Shown: piece by piece, positions 1-8,030 of the stretch
How positions within the stretch are numbered: position 1 is the stretch's first letter
How the letters are laid out: each line of letters begins with the position of its first letter
Assembly (NCBI GenBank): GCA_045564455.1
Contig: JBJLHG010000002.1
Span: 620,001-684,000, forward strand
Direction: 5' to 3'
Source: CASICS01 sp045564455
Lineage (GTDB): Bacteria; Pseudomonadota; Gammaproteobacteria; Magnimaribacterales; AG-339-G14
Length of the DNA: 64,000 nt
Made by a program: the position numbers and the translations under genes
Notes under the pieces: generated by a model
Told to the model about the DNA's origin: nothing
The model's input: the letters and a program-made list of their open reading frames with translations, nothing else
Databases searched by the model: none

Positions 1-34
1 GGACTGATCTGCTTAATCTTTCAGATTTATCCAT
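1..34 (-). CDS. start of an unidentified gene running off the left edge (partial)
   Basis: An ATG at 34 opens a minus-strand frame that stays open to the window edge (11 codons, MDKSERLSRSV). It lies 68 bases downstream of the thioesterase stop, on the same strand, as expected for a next gene in an operon. The frame is also open upstream of the ATG back to a stop at 119-121, so the true start is uncertain, although no ATG, GTG or TTG lies further up. Too little is visible to name a product. A competing plus-strand frame ends at 97-99. Confidence 0.3.
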   Translation of the reverse strand, partial: MDKSERLSRSV

Positions 35-102
35 ATATTGACCTTGCGCTTCTAAAATTGACTTTGCAAGAAAAATATAATTTTTTGAAAAAGACTTAAA
101 GG

Positions 103-528
103 TTATTCTTTTTTTATATCAGTCGGCTGAATGGTGTGAAGTAGAGTTGCGGCCAATTTTTTATCCGGAGTAAAAAGCCTACCTTCGACTGTAGCAATTT
201 TTCTGCCAAGCTTTATAATTTTTACATCTATGAAAGCTTCTCCGATCTTGAGGGGGCGATGAAATAGTACATGCAAATCTGTTGAAAGAGGACCTTTTTT
301 AAAATCATATGCACTTATCACCACCATAGCAGTTGCGTCATCTAAAGCTGCAGCAATCATTCCACCTTGAACCATATTCATAGGATTTGCAGATTCAGCA
401 GGGAAAGTAACTTTTAATTTAAACACATCGTCTATTTTCTCAAGAAACTCTAAATTAAAGAATTTGGCCGTTTCCCCTGGTTTATTATCATTTAGCCATT
501 CCAGTGATATATCCATATTTAAGTCCAA
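103..528 (-). CDS. PaaI-type hotdog-fold acyl-CoA thioesterase
   Basis: Predicted cytoplasmic single-domain hotdog thioesterase (141 aa, usual family length). The family signature is visible at residues 48-64: N48, then QGG at 54-56 where most members have HGG, followed by a hydrophobic helix carrying D63-D64, the region that supplies the acidic catalytic residue in PaaI-type enzymes. Family knowledge says these hydrolyse acyl- or aryl-CoA esters; the substrate cannot be read from sequence. It lies 13 bases downstream of fdxA on the same strand and probably shares its transcript. A second member of the family is encoded at 43110-43559. M5 is a possible alternative start. Confidence 0.8.
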   Translation of the reverse strand: MDLNMDISLEWLNDNKPGETAKFFNLEFLEKIDDVFKLKVTFPAESANPMNMVQGGMIAAALDDATAMVVISAYDFKKGPLSTDLHVLFHRPLKIGEAFIDVKIIKLGRKIATVEGRLFTPDKKLAATLLHTIQPTDIKKE

Positions 529-541
529 AAATTTAAGTTAA

Positions 542-868
542 TTAATCTAAGATCAAAACATCCAGTTTGTTTGAAACACTTTTCCATTGTTCATGGTCTG
601 GCATGGGCGCTTTAGCCTCTGTTATATTTGGCCAGATTTTAGAATACTTTTCATTAATTTCTATAAAGTCAATTTCATCAGCAGGAACTTCGTCTTCAGC
701 AAAAATTGCATCAACTGGACACTCAGGTTCGCATAAGCCGCAATCAATGCATTCTTCAGGATCTATTACTAAAGTATTTTCTCCTTCATAAAAACAATCT
801 ACAGGGCACACTTCTACACAATCAGTGTGTTTGCAATTAACACATGCAGAACCAACAATAAAAGTCAT
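542..868 (-). CDS. fdxA: 7Fe/8Fe ferredoxin FdxA
   Basis: Small soluble electron carrier with nine cysteines at 9, 12, 17, 21, 25, 40, 43, 46 and 50. This reproduces, shifted by one, the pattern of Azotobacter ferredoxin I (one 3Fe-4S and one 4Fe-4S cluster). The motif CVEVCPVDCFYEG and the length of 108 aa match FdxA throughout. It could serve as redox partner of the 2-oxoacid:ferredoxin oxidoreductase at 18012-20914, which is inference since the loci are 17 kb apart. Divergent from pncC: its start codon lies 20 bases from the chosen pncC start, so the two promoters must overlap the genes. Confidence 0.95.
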   Translation of the reverse strand: MTFIVGSACVNCKHTDCVEVCPVDCFYEGENTLVIDPEECIDCGLCEPECPVDAIFAEDEVPADEIDFIEINEKYSKIWPNITEAKAPMPDHEQWKSVSNKLDVLILD

Positions 869-888
869 ACATGAATTATAATTTATAT

Positions 889-1392
889 ATGAGTGAAACG
901 ACGACAGATATATATTCTTTATTGGAATATCTAGGAAATATTTTGTCTAAAAAAAATCAAACTATAACAACCGCGGAATCTTGTACGGGTGGCTGGGTAG
1001 GCAAAGAGATTACAGGAATATCAGGAAGCTCTAAGTGGTTTGGATCAGGGTTTATCACTTATTCTAATAGCGCAAAAGTAAAAATTCTTAGAGTTAATAA
1101 AGAAACTTTACTCAAAGAAGGAGCTGTATCAGAAAACGTGGTAAAAGAAATGGCAATTGGAGCCATGCAACTTAGTAGAGCTGAGTATGGCATAGCTATA
1201 AGTGGCTTGGCAGGACCTGGAGGAGGAACTAAAGAAAAACCTGTAGGAACAGTCTGTTTTGCTGTTGGCAACCAAGATAAAATTAATACTAGTACAAAAT
1301 TATTTTCCGGTGATAGAGATCAGGTCAGAGTGCAAAGTGTTCAATATGCATTGACTGAAATGAATAATTTTCTAAAGGTATTGCATAATTAA
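889..1392 (+). CDS. pncC: nicotinamide-nucleotide amidohydrolase, CinA C-terminal domain type
   Basis: Stand-alone CinA C-terminal domain (167 aa from this start). It carries the signature TAESCTGG at about 28-35, with the serine of the ESCTGG motif, and SGLAGPGGGT at about 105-114. Family role: deamidation of NMN to NaMN in pyridine-nucleotide salvage. The N-terminal MoCF-like domain of full CinA is absent, as in many proteobacterial PncC proteins. The gene directly precedes recA, a widely conserved cinA-recA pairing. An in-frame ATG at 871 would add six residues but leave only two bases to the divergent fdxA start; the ATG at 889 fits family N-termini better. No clear ribosome site precedes either. 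Confidence 0.9.
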   Translation: MSETTTDIYSLLEYLGNILSKKNQTITTAESCTGGWVGKEITGISGSSKWFGSGFITYSNSAKVKILRVNKETLLKEGAVSENVVKEMAIGAMQLSRAEYGIAISGLAGPGGGTKEKPVGTVCFAVGNQDKINTSTKLFSGDRDQVRVQSVQYALTEMNNFLKVLHN

Positions 1393-1408
1393 TAAATATA
1401 TTGTTAAA

Positions 1409-1428
1409 TACTGTATAAATATACAGTA
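1409..1428 (+). promoter_or_regulatory. LexA (SOS) box upstream of recA
   Basis: The 20 bases TACTGTATAAATATACAGTA differ from the ideal Escherichia coli SOS box at one central position and contain the invariant CTG-N10-CAG. The box ends 9 bases before the recA ATG. A possible promoter is TTGCAT (1381-1386), 17 bases, TTAAAT (1404-1409), which would place LexA over the transcription start. No lexA gene is in the window. Confidence 0.88.
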
Positions 1429-1437
1429 ATAAAAATT

Positions 1438-2505
1438 ATGGCTACAAAAAACACAAAAAACACAAAGAACGAAGAATTATCATCAGATAAGAATAAGAAT
1501 TTAGCATCTGCTATAACTCAGATAGAAAGCCAGTTCGGAACTGGAACTATAATGAGAATGGGCGATAAAAAAGTAGAAGATGTGCCTAGTATATCTACAG
1601 GATCTCTAGGATTAGATTTGGCGCTTGGCGTAATGGGATTGCCAAGAGGAAGGGTTGTTGAGATATTTGGTCCCGAGTCATCTGGAAAAACTACCTTAAC
1701 CTTGCAAGTTATAGCTGAGTGCCAAAAACAAGGAGGAACTGCAGCATTTATTGATGCAGAGCACGCTTTAGATCCGATTTATGCAGAAAAACTTGGAGTT
1801 AAAGTAGACGATCTTCTCTTATCTCAACCAGATAATGGAGAGCAAGCTTTGGAAGTTGCAGATATTATGGTTAAGTCTGGAGGAGTAGATGTGTTAGTGA
1901 TCGATTCAGTAGCCGCATTGACACCTAGAGCAGAAATAGAGGGAGAGATGGGAGATCATCACGTTGGTCTCCAAGCTAGATTAATGTCACAAGCTTTAAG
2001 GAAAATAACCGGTAACATTAAAAGATCTAACACTACGGTAATCTTTATTAATCAAATAAGAATGAAGATTGGAGTTATGTTTGGAAATCCCGAAACTACA
2101 TCAGGTGGAAATGCACTGAAATTTTATTCATCAGTAAGATTGGACATTAGAAGAATTGGAACGGTCAAAGATGGTGATGAGGTTTCTGGCAATGAAACAA
2201 GAGTAAAAGTTGTGAAAAATAAAGTAGCACCACCATTTAGACAAGCAGAATTCCAAATCCTATACGGTAAAGGGATTAACAAAGCTGGAGAATTATTAGA
2301 TATAGGTTCTGATCACAAAATTGTAGAAAAAGCAGGGGCTTGGTATTCATATGAAGGAGAAAAAATTGGCCAAGGAAAAACAAATGCTGGTGAATATTTA
2401 AAACAAAATCCAACAGTAATGGCTGAAATAGAAAAAAGAATTTATCAGGCAATCAAGGATAAAGAAAATCCAGCAGACGAAAGTTCAACTGAAGAAAGCG
2501 AATAA
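1438..2505 (+). CDS. recA: recombinase RecA
   Basis: DNA strand-exchange protein and LexA co-protease (355 aa, normal length). Walker A is GPESSGKT at 78-85, Walker B VDVLVID at about 150-156, and the DNA-binding L2 region GVMFGNPETTSGGNALKF spans about 212-229. The C-terminus is acidic, as usual. Start chosen at the only ATG after the LexA box; there is no Shine-Dalgarno sequence. recX does not follow: instead the convergent proS gene overlaps the recA end by 21 bases. Regulation by LexA is strongly suggested by the operator at 1409-1428. Confidence 0.98.
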   Translation: MATKNTKNTKNEELSSDKNKNLASAITQIESQFGTGTIMRMGDKKVEDVPSISTGSLGLDLALGVMGLPRGRVVEIFGPESSGKTTLTLQVIAECQKQGGTAAFIDAEHALDPIYAEKLGVKVDDLLLSQPDNGEQALEVADIMVKSGGVDVLVIDSVAALTPRAEIEGEMGDHHVGLQARLMSQALRKITGNIKRSNTTVIFINQIRMKIGVMFGNPETTSGGNALKFYSSVRLDIRRIGTVKDGDEVSGNETRVKVVKNKVAPPFRQAEFQILYGKGINKAGELLDIGSDHKIVEKAGAWYSYEGEKIGQGKTNAGEYLKQNPTVMAEIEKRIYQAIKDKENPADESSTEESE

Positions 2506-3744
2506 CTCTTCTTCTGTTAGTTCTTTTTTTGACAAATCAGATCTATTAACAAGCTCATAACAGTTTTTTTCTAAAGCCTTCTCGCTTATTACAATCTGAT
2601 AAGGGCAACCTATCAAATCAGCATCAGAAAATTTTATTCCCGGAGAACAATCTCTATCATCTAAAAGAATTTCACTACCTAACTCCGTTAAATTATCATA
2701 TAAGAACTCTGCTTTTTGATTTACAGAATCAGATTTCATTTTATTAATCAAAATTAAAGTTATATCAAATGGAGCCAATTCTTTTGGAAAAATAATTCCA
2801 TTATCATCGTGGTTTTGTTCAATTGAAGCAGCCACTATTCTGGAAACGCCAATACCATAACAACCCATTTGTAGAAAAGACATACTGTTATTAGATTGAA
2901 CTTTTAAATTTAGAGATTTACTATATTTATCACCTAATTGAAAAATATGACCCACTTCTATTCCTCTTTTTACACTTAGAGTACCTTTTCCGTCTGGACT
3001 TGGCATACCAGGAATTTTATTTACATCTTCCTCATCGATAAGTTCCACATTGCATGCAAAATCACTTTCATTGCTGAAAGCTAACAAATCTTCTCCAGAA
3101 TTAGCTAAAACATGAAATTCTTCTGAAGTGTTTCCACCAATTGAACCAGAATCAGCTTTAACTATTCGATAATCTAGACCTAGTTTATTAAATATTTTTA
3201 TATAAGCAGATTTCATTTTTTCATAATTTTCCTTCATAGATGATTCATTTAAGTCAAACGAGTAAGCGTCTTTCATTAAAAATTCTCTTGATCGCATGAC
3301 ACCAAATCTAGGACGAATCTCATCCCTAAATTTAGTTTGAATTTGATAAAAAATTATCGGTAAGTCTTTTGGGCTTGTAATGTCTTTTCTAGCTATATCA
3401 GTGATTACTTCTTCATGTGTTGGACCCAAATAAAAATCTCTATCACTTCTATCTTTAAAACCTAATAACTCAGGGCCATATTCGTCTGATCTTCCTGTTT
3501 CTTCCCATAAATCTTTAGGCTGTACCATTGGTAGAAGAACCTCAAGACAGCCATTAGAGTCCATTTCTTCTCTAATAATTTTTTCTACTTTTTTTAAAAC
3601 TTTATTTCCTAGAGGTAGCCAACTATATATGCCAGAGGCCAAAGGTTTTATCATGTTTGCTCTAATCATTAACTTATGACTTGTTAGCTCAGCTTCGCTA
3701 GGCGATTCTCTTAGTGTTTTATAGTGATATAAAGAGGCTTTCAT
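2485..3744 (-). CDS. proS: prolyl-tRNA synthetase, short form without the editing domain
   Basis: Charges tRNA-Pro with proline. Class II motifs are clear: LGPTHEEVI at about 107-115, motif 2 around 139-163 (FRDEIRPRFGVMRSREFLMK), motif 3 CYGIGVSRIVAASIEQ at about 295-310, then an anticodon-binding C-terminal domain. Length is 419 aa against about 570 for typical gammaproteobacterial ProS: between HVLANSGEDL (211-220) and EVGHIFQLG (263-271) only about 45 residues remain where the roughly 180-residue YbaK-like editing domain normally sits. This is the architecture of alphaproteobacterial ProS. A trans-acting YbaK/ProXp protein would have to be elsewhere. The 3' end overlaps recA by 21 bases. 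Confidence 0.96.
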   Translation of the reverse strand: MKASLYHYKTLRESPSEAELTSHKLMIRANMIKPLASGIYSWLPLGNKVLKKVEKIIREEMDSNGCLEVLLPMVQPKDLWEETGRSDEYGPELLGFKDRSDRDFYLGPTHEEVITDIARKDITSPKDLPIIFYQIQTKFRDEIRPRFGVMRSREFLMKDAYSFDLNESSMKENYEKMKSAYIKIFNKLGLDYRIVKADSGSIGGNTSEEFHVLANSGEDLLAFSNESDFACNVELIDEEDVNKIPGMPSPDGKGTLSVKRGIEVGHIFQLGDKYSKSLNLKVQSNNSMSFLQMGCYGIGVSRIVAASIEQNHDDNGIIFPKELAPFDITLILINKMKSDSVNQKAEFLYDNLTELGSEILLDDRDCSPGIKFSDADLIGCPYQIVISEKALEKNCYELVNRSDLSKKELTEEELFAFFS

Positions 3745-3811
3745 ATTAAAATGGATTTATCTTTGTTAAGTAAAGGAATCATACTATTTTTTTTTAAATC
3801 GAGGTTAATAA

Positions 3812-4069
3812 ATGCCAATTTATGAATTTGAATGTAGCAAATGTAATAAAAGATTTGAAAAAATAATAAGTATGTCTAACTCAGATAAAATAACTTGTGA
3901 CTGTTCTTCAAATGCAGTTGCAAAGAAAGTTGTTTCTGCGCCATCTTTTAGATTAAGTGGTAAAGGATGGTACGAAACTGACTTTAAAACAGGTAGTAAG
4001 AAAAATTTAGTACAATCAGACAAATCAGAAAAAAAGAGCCCTAAAACTAATTCAACTAAAGAAAAATAA
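3812..4069 (+). CDS. FmdB-family zinc-ribbon regulatory protein
   Basis: An 85-aa protein beginning MPIYEFEC with a CxxC pair at C8/C11 and a second pair at C29/C31. The second pair is CxC rather than the usual CxxC, which may weaken or alter metal binding. The C-terminal third is a Lys/Ser-rich disordered tail. Members are called FmdB-type putative regulators, but their function is not established. It lies 5 bases upstream of aspS, a pairing common in Gammaproteobacteria, so the two are probably cotranscribed. A GAGG ribosome site at 3801-3804 supports the start. Confidence 0.85.
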   Translation: MPIYEFECSKCNKRFEKIISMSNSDKITCDCSSNAVAKKVVSAPSFRLSGKGWYETDFKTGSKKNLVQSDKSEKKSPKTNSTKEK

Positions 4070-4074
4070 TCATT

Positions 4075-5841
4075 ATGCAAAGAACATTAATAGCTTCTCT
4101 TGATAAAAATAATCTCGATAAGGAAGTATCTGTTTCTGGTTGGGTGGAAAATATAAGAGATCATGGTGGTGTTATTTTTATTGATCTTAGGGAAGGTCTG
4201 GATATTTTTCAGATTGTTATTGAACCTCAAAATAAAGAAATTTTTTCTATAGCGGAAACAATTAGAAATGAATATGTAATTCAAGTATCTGGAATTATTT
4301 GTTTGAGACCAGAGGGAACGATTAATAAAAAAATGAAAACTGGTGAAATCGAATTAAATAGTTCTGATTTAGAAATTCTTTCTAAAAGTAAACCTATGCC
4401 ATTTCAGCTTGATGATCATGTGAAGGTTGGAGAAGAAACAAGACTTAAGTATAGATATTTAGATCTGCGAAGATCTGATATGCAAGAAAACTTAAGGCTT
4501 AGGTCAAAAATCAATACGGTTGTTAGAAATTTTTTAACTAATTCTGATTTTATTGATATTGAAACACCGATGATGACAAAAGCGACGCCAGAAGGAGCAA
4601 GAGATTTTGTTATACCAAGTAGATTAAACCATGGAAGTTTTTATGCACTACCTCAATCTCCTCAATTATTTAAGCAGTTATTAATGATAAGCGGTTTTGG
4701 AAAATATTTTCAAATAGTAAGGTGTTTTAGAGATGAAGACACTAGAAAAGATAGACAACCTGAATTCACACAAATAGATATTGAAATGTCTTTCACCTCC
4801 TCTGAAGAAATAATGAATTTAGCTGAAGGTCTAGTTAAATCTGTTTTTAAGGAAACTATAGGAAAGGAATTTGATGAGTTTCCAATAATAACTTACGAGG
4901 ATGCAATTAAAAATTATGGCTCTGATAAACCTGATTTAAGGAACCCTTTAGTTCTTAAAGATGTTAAAGATATTTTTTCTAATTCAGAGTTTAAAGTTTT
5001 TGGTGATCCTGCTAAAGATGCTAAATCAAGATTAGTTGCTCTAAAAATATCTGATTCTTTAACAAGAAGTCAACTTGATGAATACACCAAATTTGTTGGA
5101 AATTATGGAGCAAAAGGTTTGGCTTATATAAAAGTAAATGATTCTAAAGATCTAGTAAGTGGACTGCAGTCCCCAATTTTGAAATTTTTATCATCTGATG
5201 AAATTAAGAATTTATCTGAAAAATTAAACTTTACTTCGGGAGATACTATATTTTTTGGCGCGGGACATAAAAAAATAGTTAATGAATCCATGGGAGCATT
5301 GAGAGAAAAGCTTGGATTAGATTTAAATTTAATTGATATTAATGCTTGGGCACCTCTGTGGATTAAAGATTTTCCAGTTTTTGATGAAGGATTAGATGGT
5401 TCTCTTACTCCAAGCCATCATCCGTTTACAAGAACATCTGATTCTTTAGAGATATTAGAAAATAGCCCTGAAGACGCTATAGCTGAGGCTTATGACCTTG
5501 TTATTAATGGATATGAATTAGGCGGTGGTTCAATGCGTATACATGATTCTAATGAACAAAGAAAAATTCTTTCTATTTTGGGAATAGACGAGAAAGAAGC
5601 TGAACAAAAATTTGGTTTCTTTTTAGAAGCTTTAGATTACGGCTGTCCTCCACATGGTGGAATAGCATTTGGAATGGATAGATTGGCTATGTTAATTTGC
5701 AATGAAGACTCAATTAGAGACGTAATAGCTTTTCCTAAAACTCAATCAGCGTATTGCTTGATGACTGATGCTCCCAGTTTAATTTCAGATGAAGAGCTTA
5801 AGGAATTGTCTATCAAAAATATTTTTAAAACTAAGGATTAA
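4075..5841 (+). CDS. aspS: aspartyl-tRNA synthetase (bacterial type)
   Basis: Attaches aspartate to tRNA-Asp. The 588-aa length matches the bacterial enzyme with its extra GAD insertion. Order of domains: OB-fold anticodon-binding domain (about 1-105), class II catalytic core with motif 2 near residue 218 (FRDEDTRKDRQPEFTQIDIE), GAD domain in the middle, motif 3 GIAFGMDRLAML near 530. Whether it is discriminating or also charges tRNA-Asn cannot be told here; no gatCAB genes are in the window. It is followed after 2 bases by yebC, the same order as in Pseudomonas. Confidence 0.97.
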   Translation: MQRTLIASLDKNNLDKEVSVSGWVENIRDHGGVIFIDLREGLDIFQIVIEPQNKEIFSIAETIRNEYVIQVSGIICLRPEGTINKKMKTGEIELNSSDLEILSKSKPMPFQLDDHVKVGEETRLKYRYLDLRRSDMQENLRLRSKINTVVRNFLTNSDFIDIETPMMTKATPEGARDFVIPSRLNHGSFYALPQSPQLFKQLLMISGFGKYFQIVRCFRDEDTRKDRQPEFTQIDIEMSFTSSEEIMNLAEGLVKSVFKETIGKEFDEFPIITYEDAIKNYGSDKPDLRNPLVLKDVKDIFSNSEFKVFGDPAKDAKSRLVALKISDSLTRSQLDEYTKFVGNYGAKGLAYIKVNDSKDLVSGLQSPILKFLSSDEIKNLSEKLNFTSGDTIFFGAGHKKIVNESMGALREKLGLDLNLIDINAWAPLWIKDFPVFDEGLDGSLTPSHHPFTRTSDSLEILENSPEDAIAEAYDLVINGYELGGGSMRIHDSNEQRKILSILGIDEKEAEQKFGFFLEALDYGCPPHGGIAFGMDRLAMLICNEDSIRDVIAFPKTQSAYCLMTDAPSLISDEELKELSIKNIFKTKD

Positions 5842-5843
5842 AA

Positions 5844-6584
5844 ATGGCAGGTCACTCTAAATGGGCAAATATAAAGCATCAGAAAGGTAGGCAAGATGAG
5901 AAAAGACAAAAAGTATTTTCTAAATTAATAAGGGAAATCACAGTTGCTTCAAGAATAAGCGGTCCCGATGCCGCTGATAACCCGAGATTAAGATTAGCTT
6001 TAGATAAGGCATTTAGATCAAACATGCCAAAAGATACAATTGAAAGAGCAGTTTCAAGAGGTGCAGGTGATACAGAATCTGAAAATTTAGAAGAAGTATT
6101 GTATGAAGGCTATGGTCCTGGCGGGGTGGCCGTGCTTGTGGAAACTATGACAGATAATAGAAATAGAACTGTTGCGGAAGTTAGACATGCTTTTTCTAAG
6201 GCTGGTGGCAGCCTAGGAACAGACGGATCCGTAGCTTATTTATTTAAAAAGTTTGGACAAATAATAGTAAATGATTCTGATGAAGATAAATTATTAGATT
6301 TGGTTATTTCCGCAGGTGCAGAAGACCTTGAGCCTGGAGATAACGGTAGAACTATAATTACAATGAATACAGAAAATTTCTCTATCGTTAAAGGTATTTT
6401 GGATAAAGAAAGTATTGAAGTTGAAGAAAGTGAATTTGTGATGAATGCTTCTTTAAGTGTTGAATTAGACCTCGAGTCTTCCGAAAAAGTAATTAAGCTT
6501 TTAGAAAATCTAGACGATCTTGATGATGTGCAAAGTGTTCACTCTAATGCTGAATTTTCTGATGACATTTTTAAAAATGACTAA
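5844..6584 (+). CDS. yebC: YebC/PmpR-family transcriptional regulator
   Basis: The 246-aa protein starts MAGHSKWANIKHQKGRQD, the hallmark of the TACO1/YebC family, and continues with the conserved RGAGD and YEGYGPGGVAVLVE motifs. Family members act as DNA-binding regulators (PmpR) or help ribosomes through difficult sequences; the role here is undetermined. In most relatives ruvC, ruvA and ruvB follow. Here the next start codon (6577) overlaps the end of yebC by 8 bases and opens an unrelated nuclease gene. Confidence 0.95.
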   Translation: MAGHSKWANIKHQKGRQDEKRQKVFSKLIREITVASRISGPDAADNPRLRLALDKAFRSNMPKDTIERAVSRGAGDTESENLEEVLYEGYGPGGVAVLVETMTDNRNRTVAEVRHAFSKAGGSLGTDGSVAYLFKKFGQIIVNDSDEDKLLDLVISAGAEDLEPGDNGRTIITMNTENFSIVKGILDKESIEVEESEFVMNASLSVELDLESSEKVIKLLENLDDLDDVQSVHSNAEFSDDIFKND

Positions 6585-6987
6585 TTCTAGAAATAAAGGT
6601 GCAGCCTTTGAAAGGGAAATAGCAAACTCTCTGAATGAAGAGCTTAAACTGACAATCCCTTTGAAAAGAATTTTAGAACAGACTAGAGAGAAATTCTTAC
6701 CTGATTTGCTCTTAGGACAATGGTATTTGGAATGCAAGCGCTACGGCCAAGGAAATGAACCAATAGAAAAATGGTGGATACAAGTTTTAGATGCTTCGAA
6801 AGATAGAGGTTTGCCTGCGCTAATTTATAAATTTAATAATAGACCTATTAAAGTTAGGGTTCCTCTGCATACGATAAATTTTGATTTGCCAAAAAATAAT
6901 CACATAACTTGTGATCTTTCATGGATAGATTTTATTTATGTACTTAAAACACTATATCCAGAAGATATCTCTCTACATCAAAATTAA
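6577..6987 (+). CDS. PD-(D/E)XK-fold nuclease in the ruvC position; candidate Hjc-like Holliday junction resolvase
   Basis: A 136-aa protein with the layout of small PD-(D/E)XK resolvases. It has KGAAFEREIANSLN at 7-20 (helix with E14, resembling the N-terminal glutamate helix of archaeal Hjc), R37, then PDL at 42-44 and LECK at 51-54, giving the D43...E52-x-K54 active-site triad, and a later IEKWWIQ segment (63-69) like that of phage and prophage nucleases of this superfamily. It resembles RuvC in neither sequence nor fold signature. The ATG overlaps yebC and its stop overlaps the ybgC ATG (TAATG), so it is embedded in the operon where ruvCAB usually lie. Longer upstream reading (from 6520) would only run inside yebC. 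Substrate is inferred, not shown. Confidence 0.75.
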   Translation: MTNSRNKGAAFEREIANSLNEELKLTIPLKRILEQTREKFLPDLLLGQWYLECKRYGQGNEPIEKWWIQVLDASKDRGLPALIYKFNNRPIKVRVPLHTINFDLPKNNHITCDLSWIDFIYVLKTLYPEDISLHQN

Positions 6988-7388
6988 TGCATTCAATTAA
7001 ATATAGAACTTACTATGAGGATACAGATGCTCAAGGAGTTGTATATTACGCAAATTATTTAAGATTTATTGAGAGAGCTAGAACAGAGTATCTTAGAGAG
7101 TTTGGTTATCAACAAAAAGAATTATTAGATAAGAATGTAATTTTTATTGTTAGAAAACTATCTATTAAATATTTATCACCAGTTTATTTAGATGAAACAA
7201 TAAGAATTGAATCTAATTTAAAAAAAGTAAAAAAGCTAAGTTTTAATTTTTTACAAGAAATTTATAATGAAGATAATCAAAAAGTTTGCGAAGCAGAGGT
7301 TTTCTGTGGCTCAATTGATGCTGAAACTAGAAAACCTTCGATGCTGCCATTAGAAATTCAGAAAAAAATGATCGAGGAGAGTTCATGA
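6987..7388 (+). CDS. ybgC: acyl-CoA thioester hydrolase YbgC (Tol-Pal associated)
   Basis: Hotdog thioesterase of the 4-hydroxybenzoyl-CoA thioesterase class, 133 aa. The family signature YEDTDAQGVVYYANYLRFIE covers residues 10-29, with the catalytic Asp in DTDAQG. YbgC is the usual first gene of tol-pal clusters and has been linked to phospholipid metabolism at the inner membrane. Its ATG overlaps the nuclease stop by one base and its own stop overlaps tolQ by four, so translation is probably coupled along the cluster. Confidence 0.94.
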   Translation: MHSIKYRTYYEDTDAQGVVYYANYLRFIERARTEYLREFGYQQKELLDKNVIFIVRKLSIKYLSPVYLDETIRIESNLKKVKKLSFNFLQEIYNEDNQKVCEAEVFCGSIDAETRKPSMLPLEIQKKMIEESS

Positions 7389-8023
7389 CCTATGAATTAG
7401 ACATAATTTCCTTATTCTTTGACGCAAGTTTTGTGGTGCAAATGGTAATGATAATTTTAATAGGCCTATCATTAACTTCATGGTGGTTTATTTTTGATCG
7501 ATGGATAACTCTATCAAGAGTAGAAAAAGATATTTTTAATTTCGAAAAGTTTTTTTGGTCTAAAGCGAATATCGAAGATCTGTTCATAAAAGTCCAAAAA
7601 AAAGAAAAAAAAATTGGTTTAGAACAAATTTTTTATGTTGGTTTTGAAGAGTATAAAAAAAGTAGCTCTCTTAATGATGTAAAAAAAGTAATGGAAATCG
7701 TATCTCTGCGAAACGAAGATGATCTTGAAAAAAGATTAGCATTTCTTTCAACCGTGGCATCTGTAAGTCCATATATAGGATTATTTGGAACAGTTTGGGG
7801 AATAATGAATGCTTTTGGTGGCTTAGCCCAATTAACTCAAGTTTCGATCACTGTAGTGGCTCCAGGAATTTCAGAGGCATTAGTTGCTACTGCGTTAGGA
7901 CTTTTCACAGCGATACCCGCATTAATCTCTTACAATTGGAGCATTTCAAGAATTGAAAGGATTTTAAAAAACTATTCAAACTTTACAGAGGAGTTTTTAA
8001 TTCTTCTTAGTAGAAAGTCTTAA
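7385..8023 (+). CDS. tolQ: Tol-Pal system proton-channel protein TolQ
   Basis: Inner-membrane stator protein that with TolR uses the proton motive force to energise TolA during envelope constriction. The 212-aa protein shows an N-terminal transmembrane segment at about 17-37 and two C-terminal segments; the conserved MotA/TolQ/ExbB region is seen in VSPYIGLFGTVWGIMNAF and the VAPGISEALVATALGL stretch. It starts four bases inside ybgC and is followed after 7 bases by tolR, identifying it as TolQ rather than ExbB. Confidence 0.95.
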   Translation: MTYELDIISLFFDASFVVQMVMIILIGLSLTSWWFIFDRWITLSRVEKDIFNFEKFFWSKANIEDLFIKVQKKEKKIGLEQIFYVGFEEYKKSSSLNDVKKVMEIVSLRNEDDLEKRLAFLSTVASVSPYIGLFGTVWGIMNAFGGLAQLTQVSITVVAPGISEALVATALGLFTAIPALISYNWSISRIERILKNYSNFTEEFLILLSRKS

Positions 8024-8030
8024 TAATAAA

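Noticed and set aside
1..99. Plus-strand frame ending at 97-99 as the tail of a gene
   Set aside because: About 32 hydrophobic codons with no recognisable motif; the minus-strand frame continuing the operon direction is a better candidate, though neither is proven.
567..791. 74-aa open frame antisense to fdxA
   Set aside because: It mirrors the conserved ferredoxin reading frame and has no recognisable protein features; fdxA is certain.
6520..6576. Upstream extension of the PD-(D/E)XK nuclease frame
   Set aside because: These codons lie within yebC in another frame and give a low-complexity Met-rich leader; the ATG at 6577 fits the family N-terminus.
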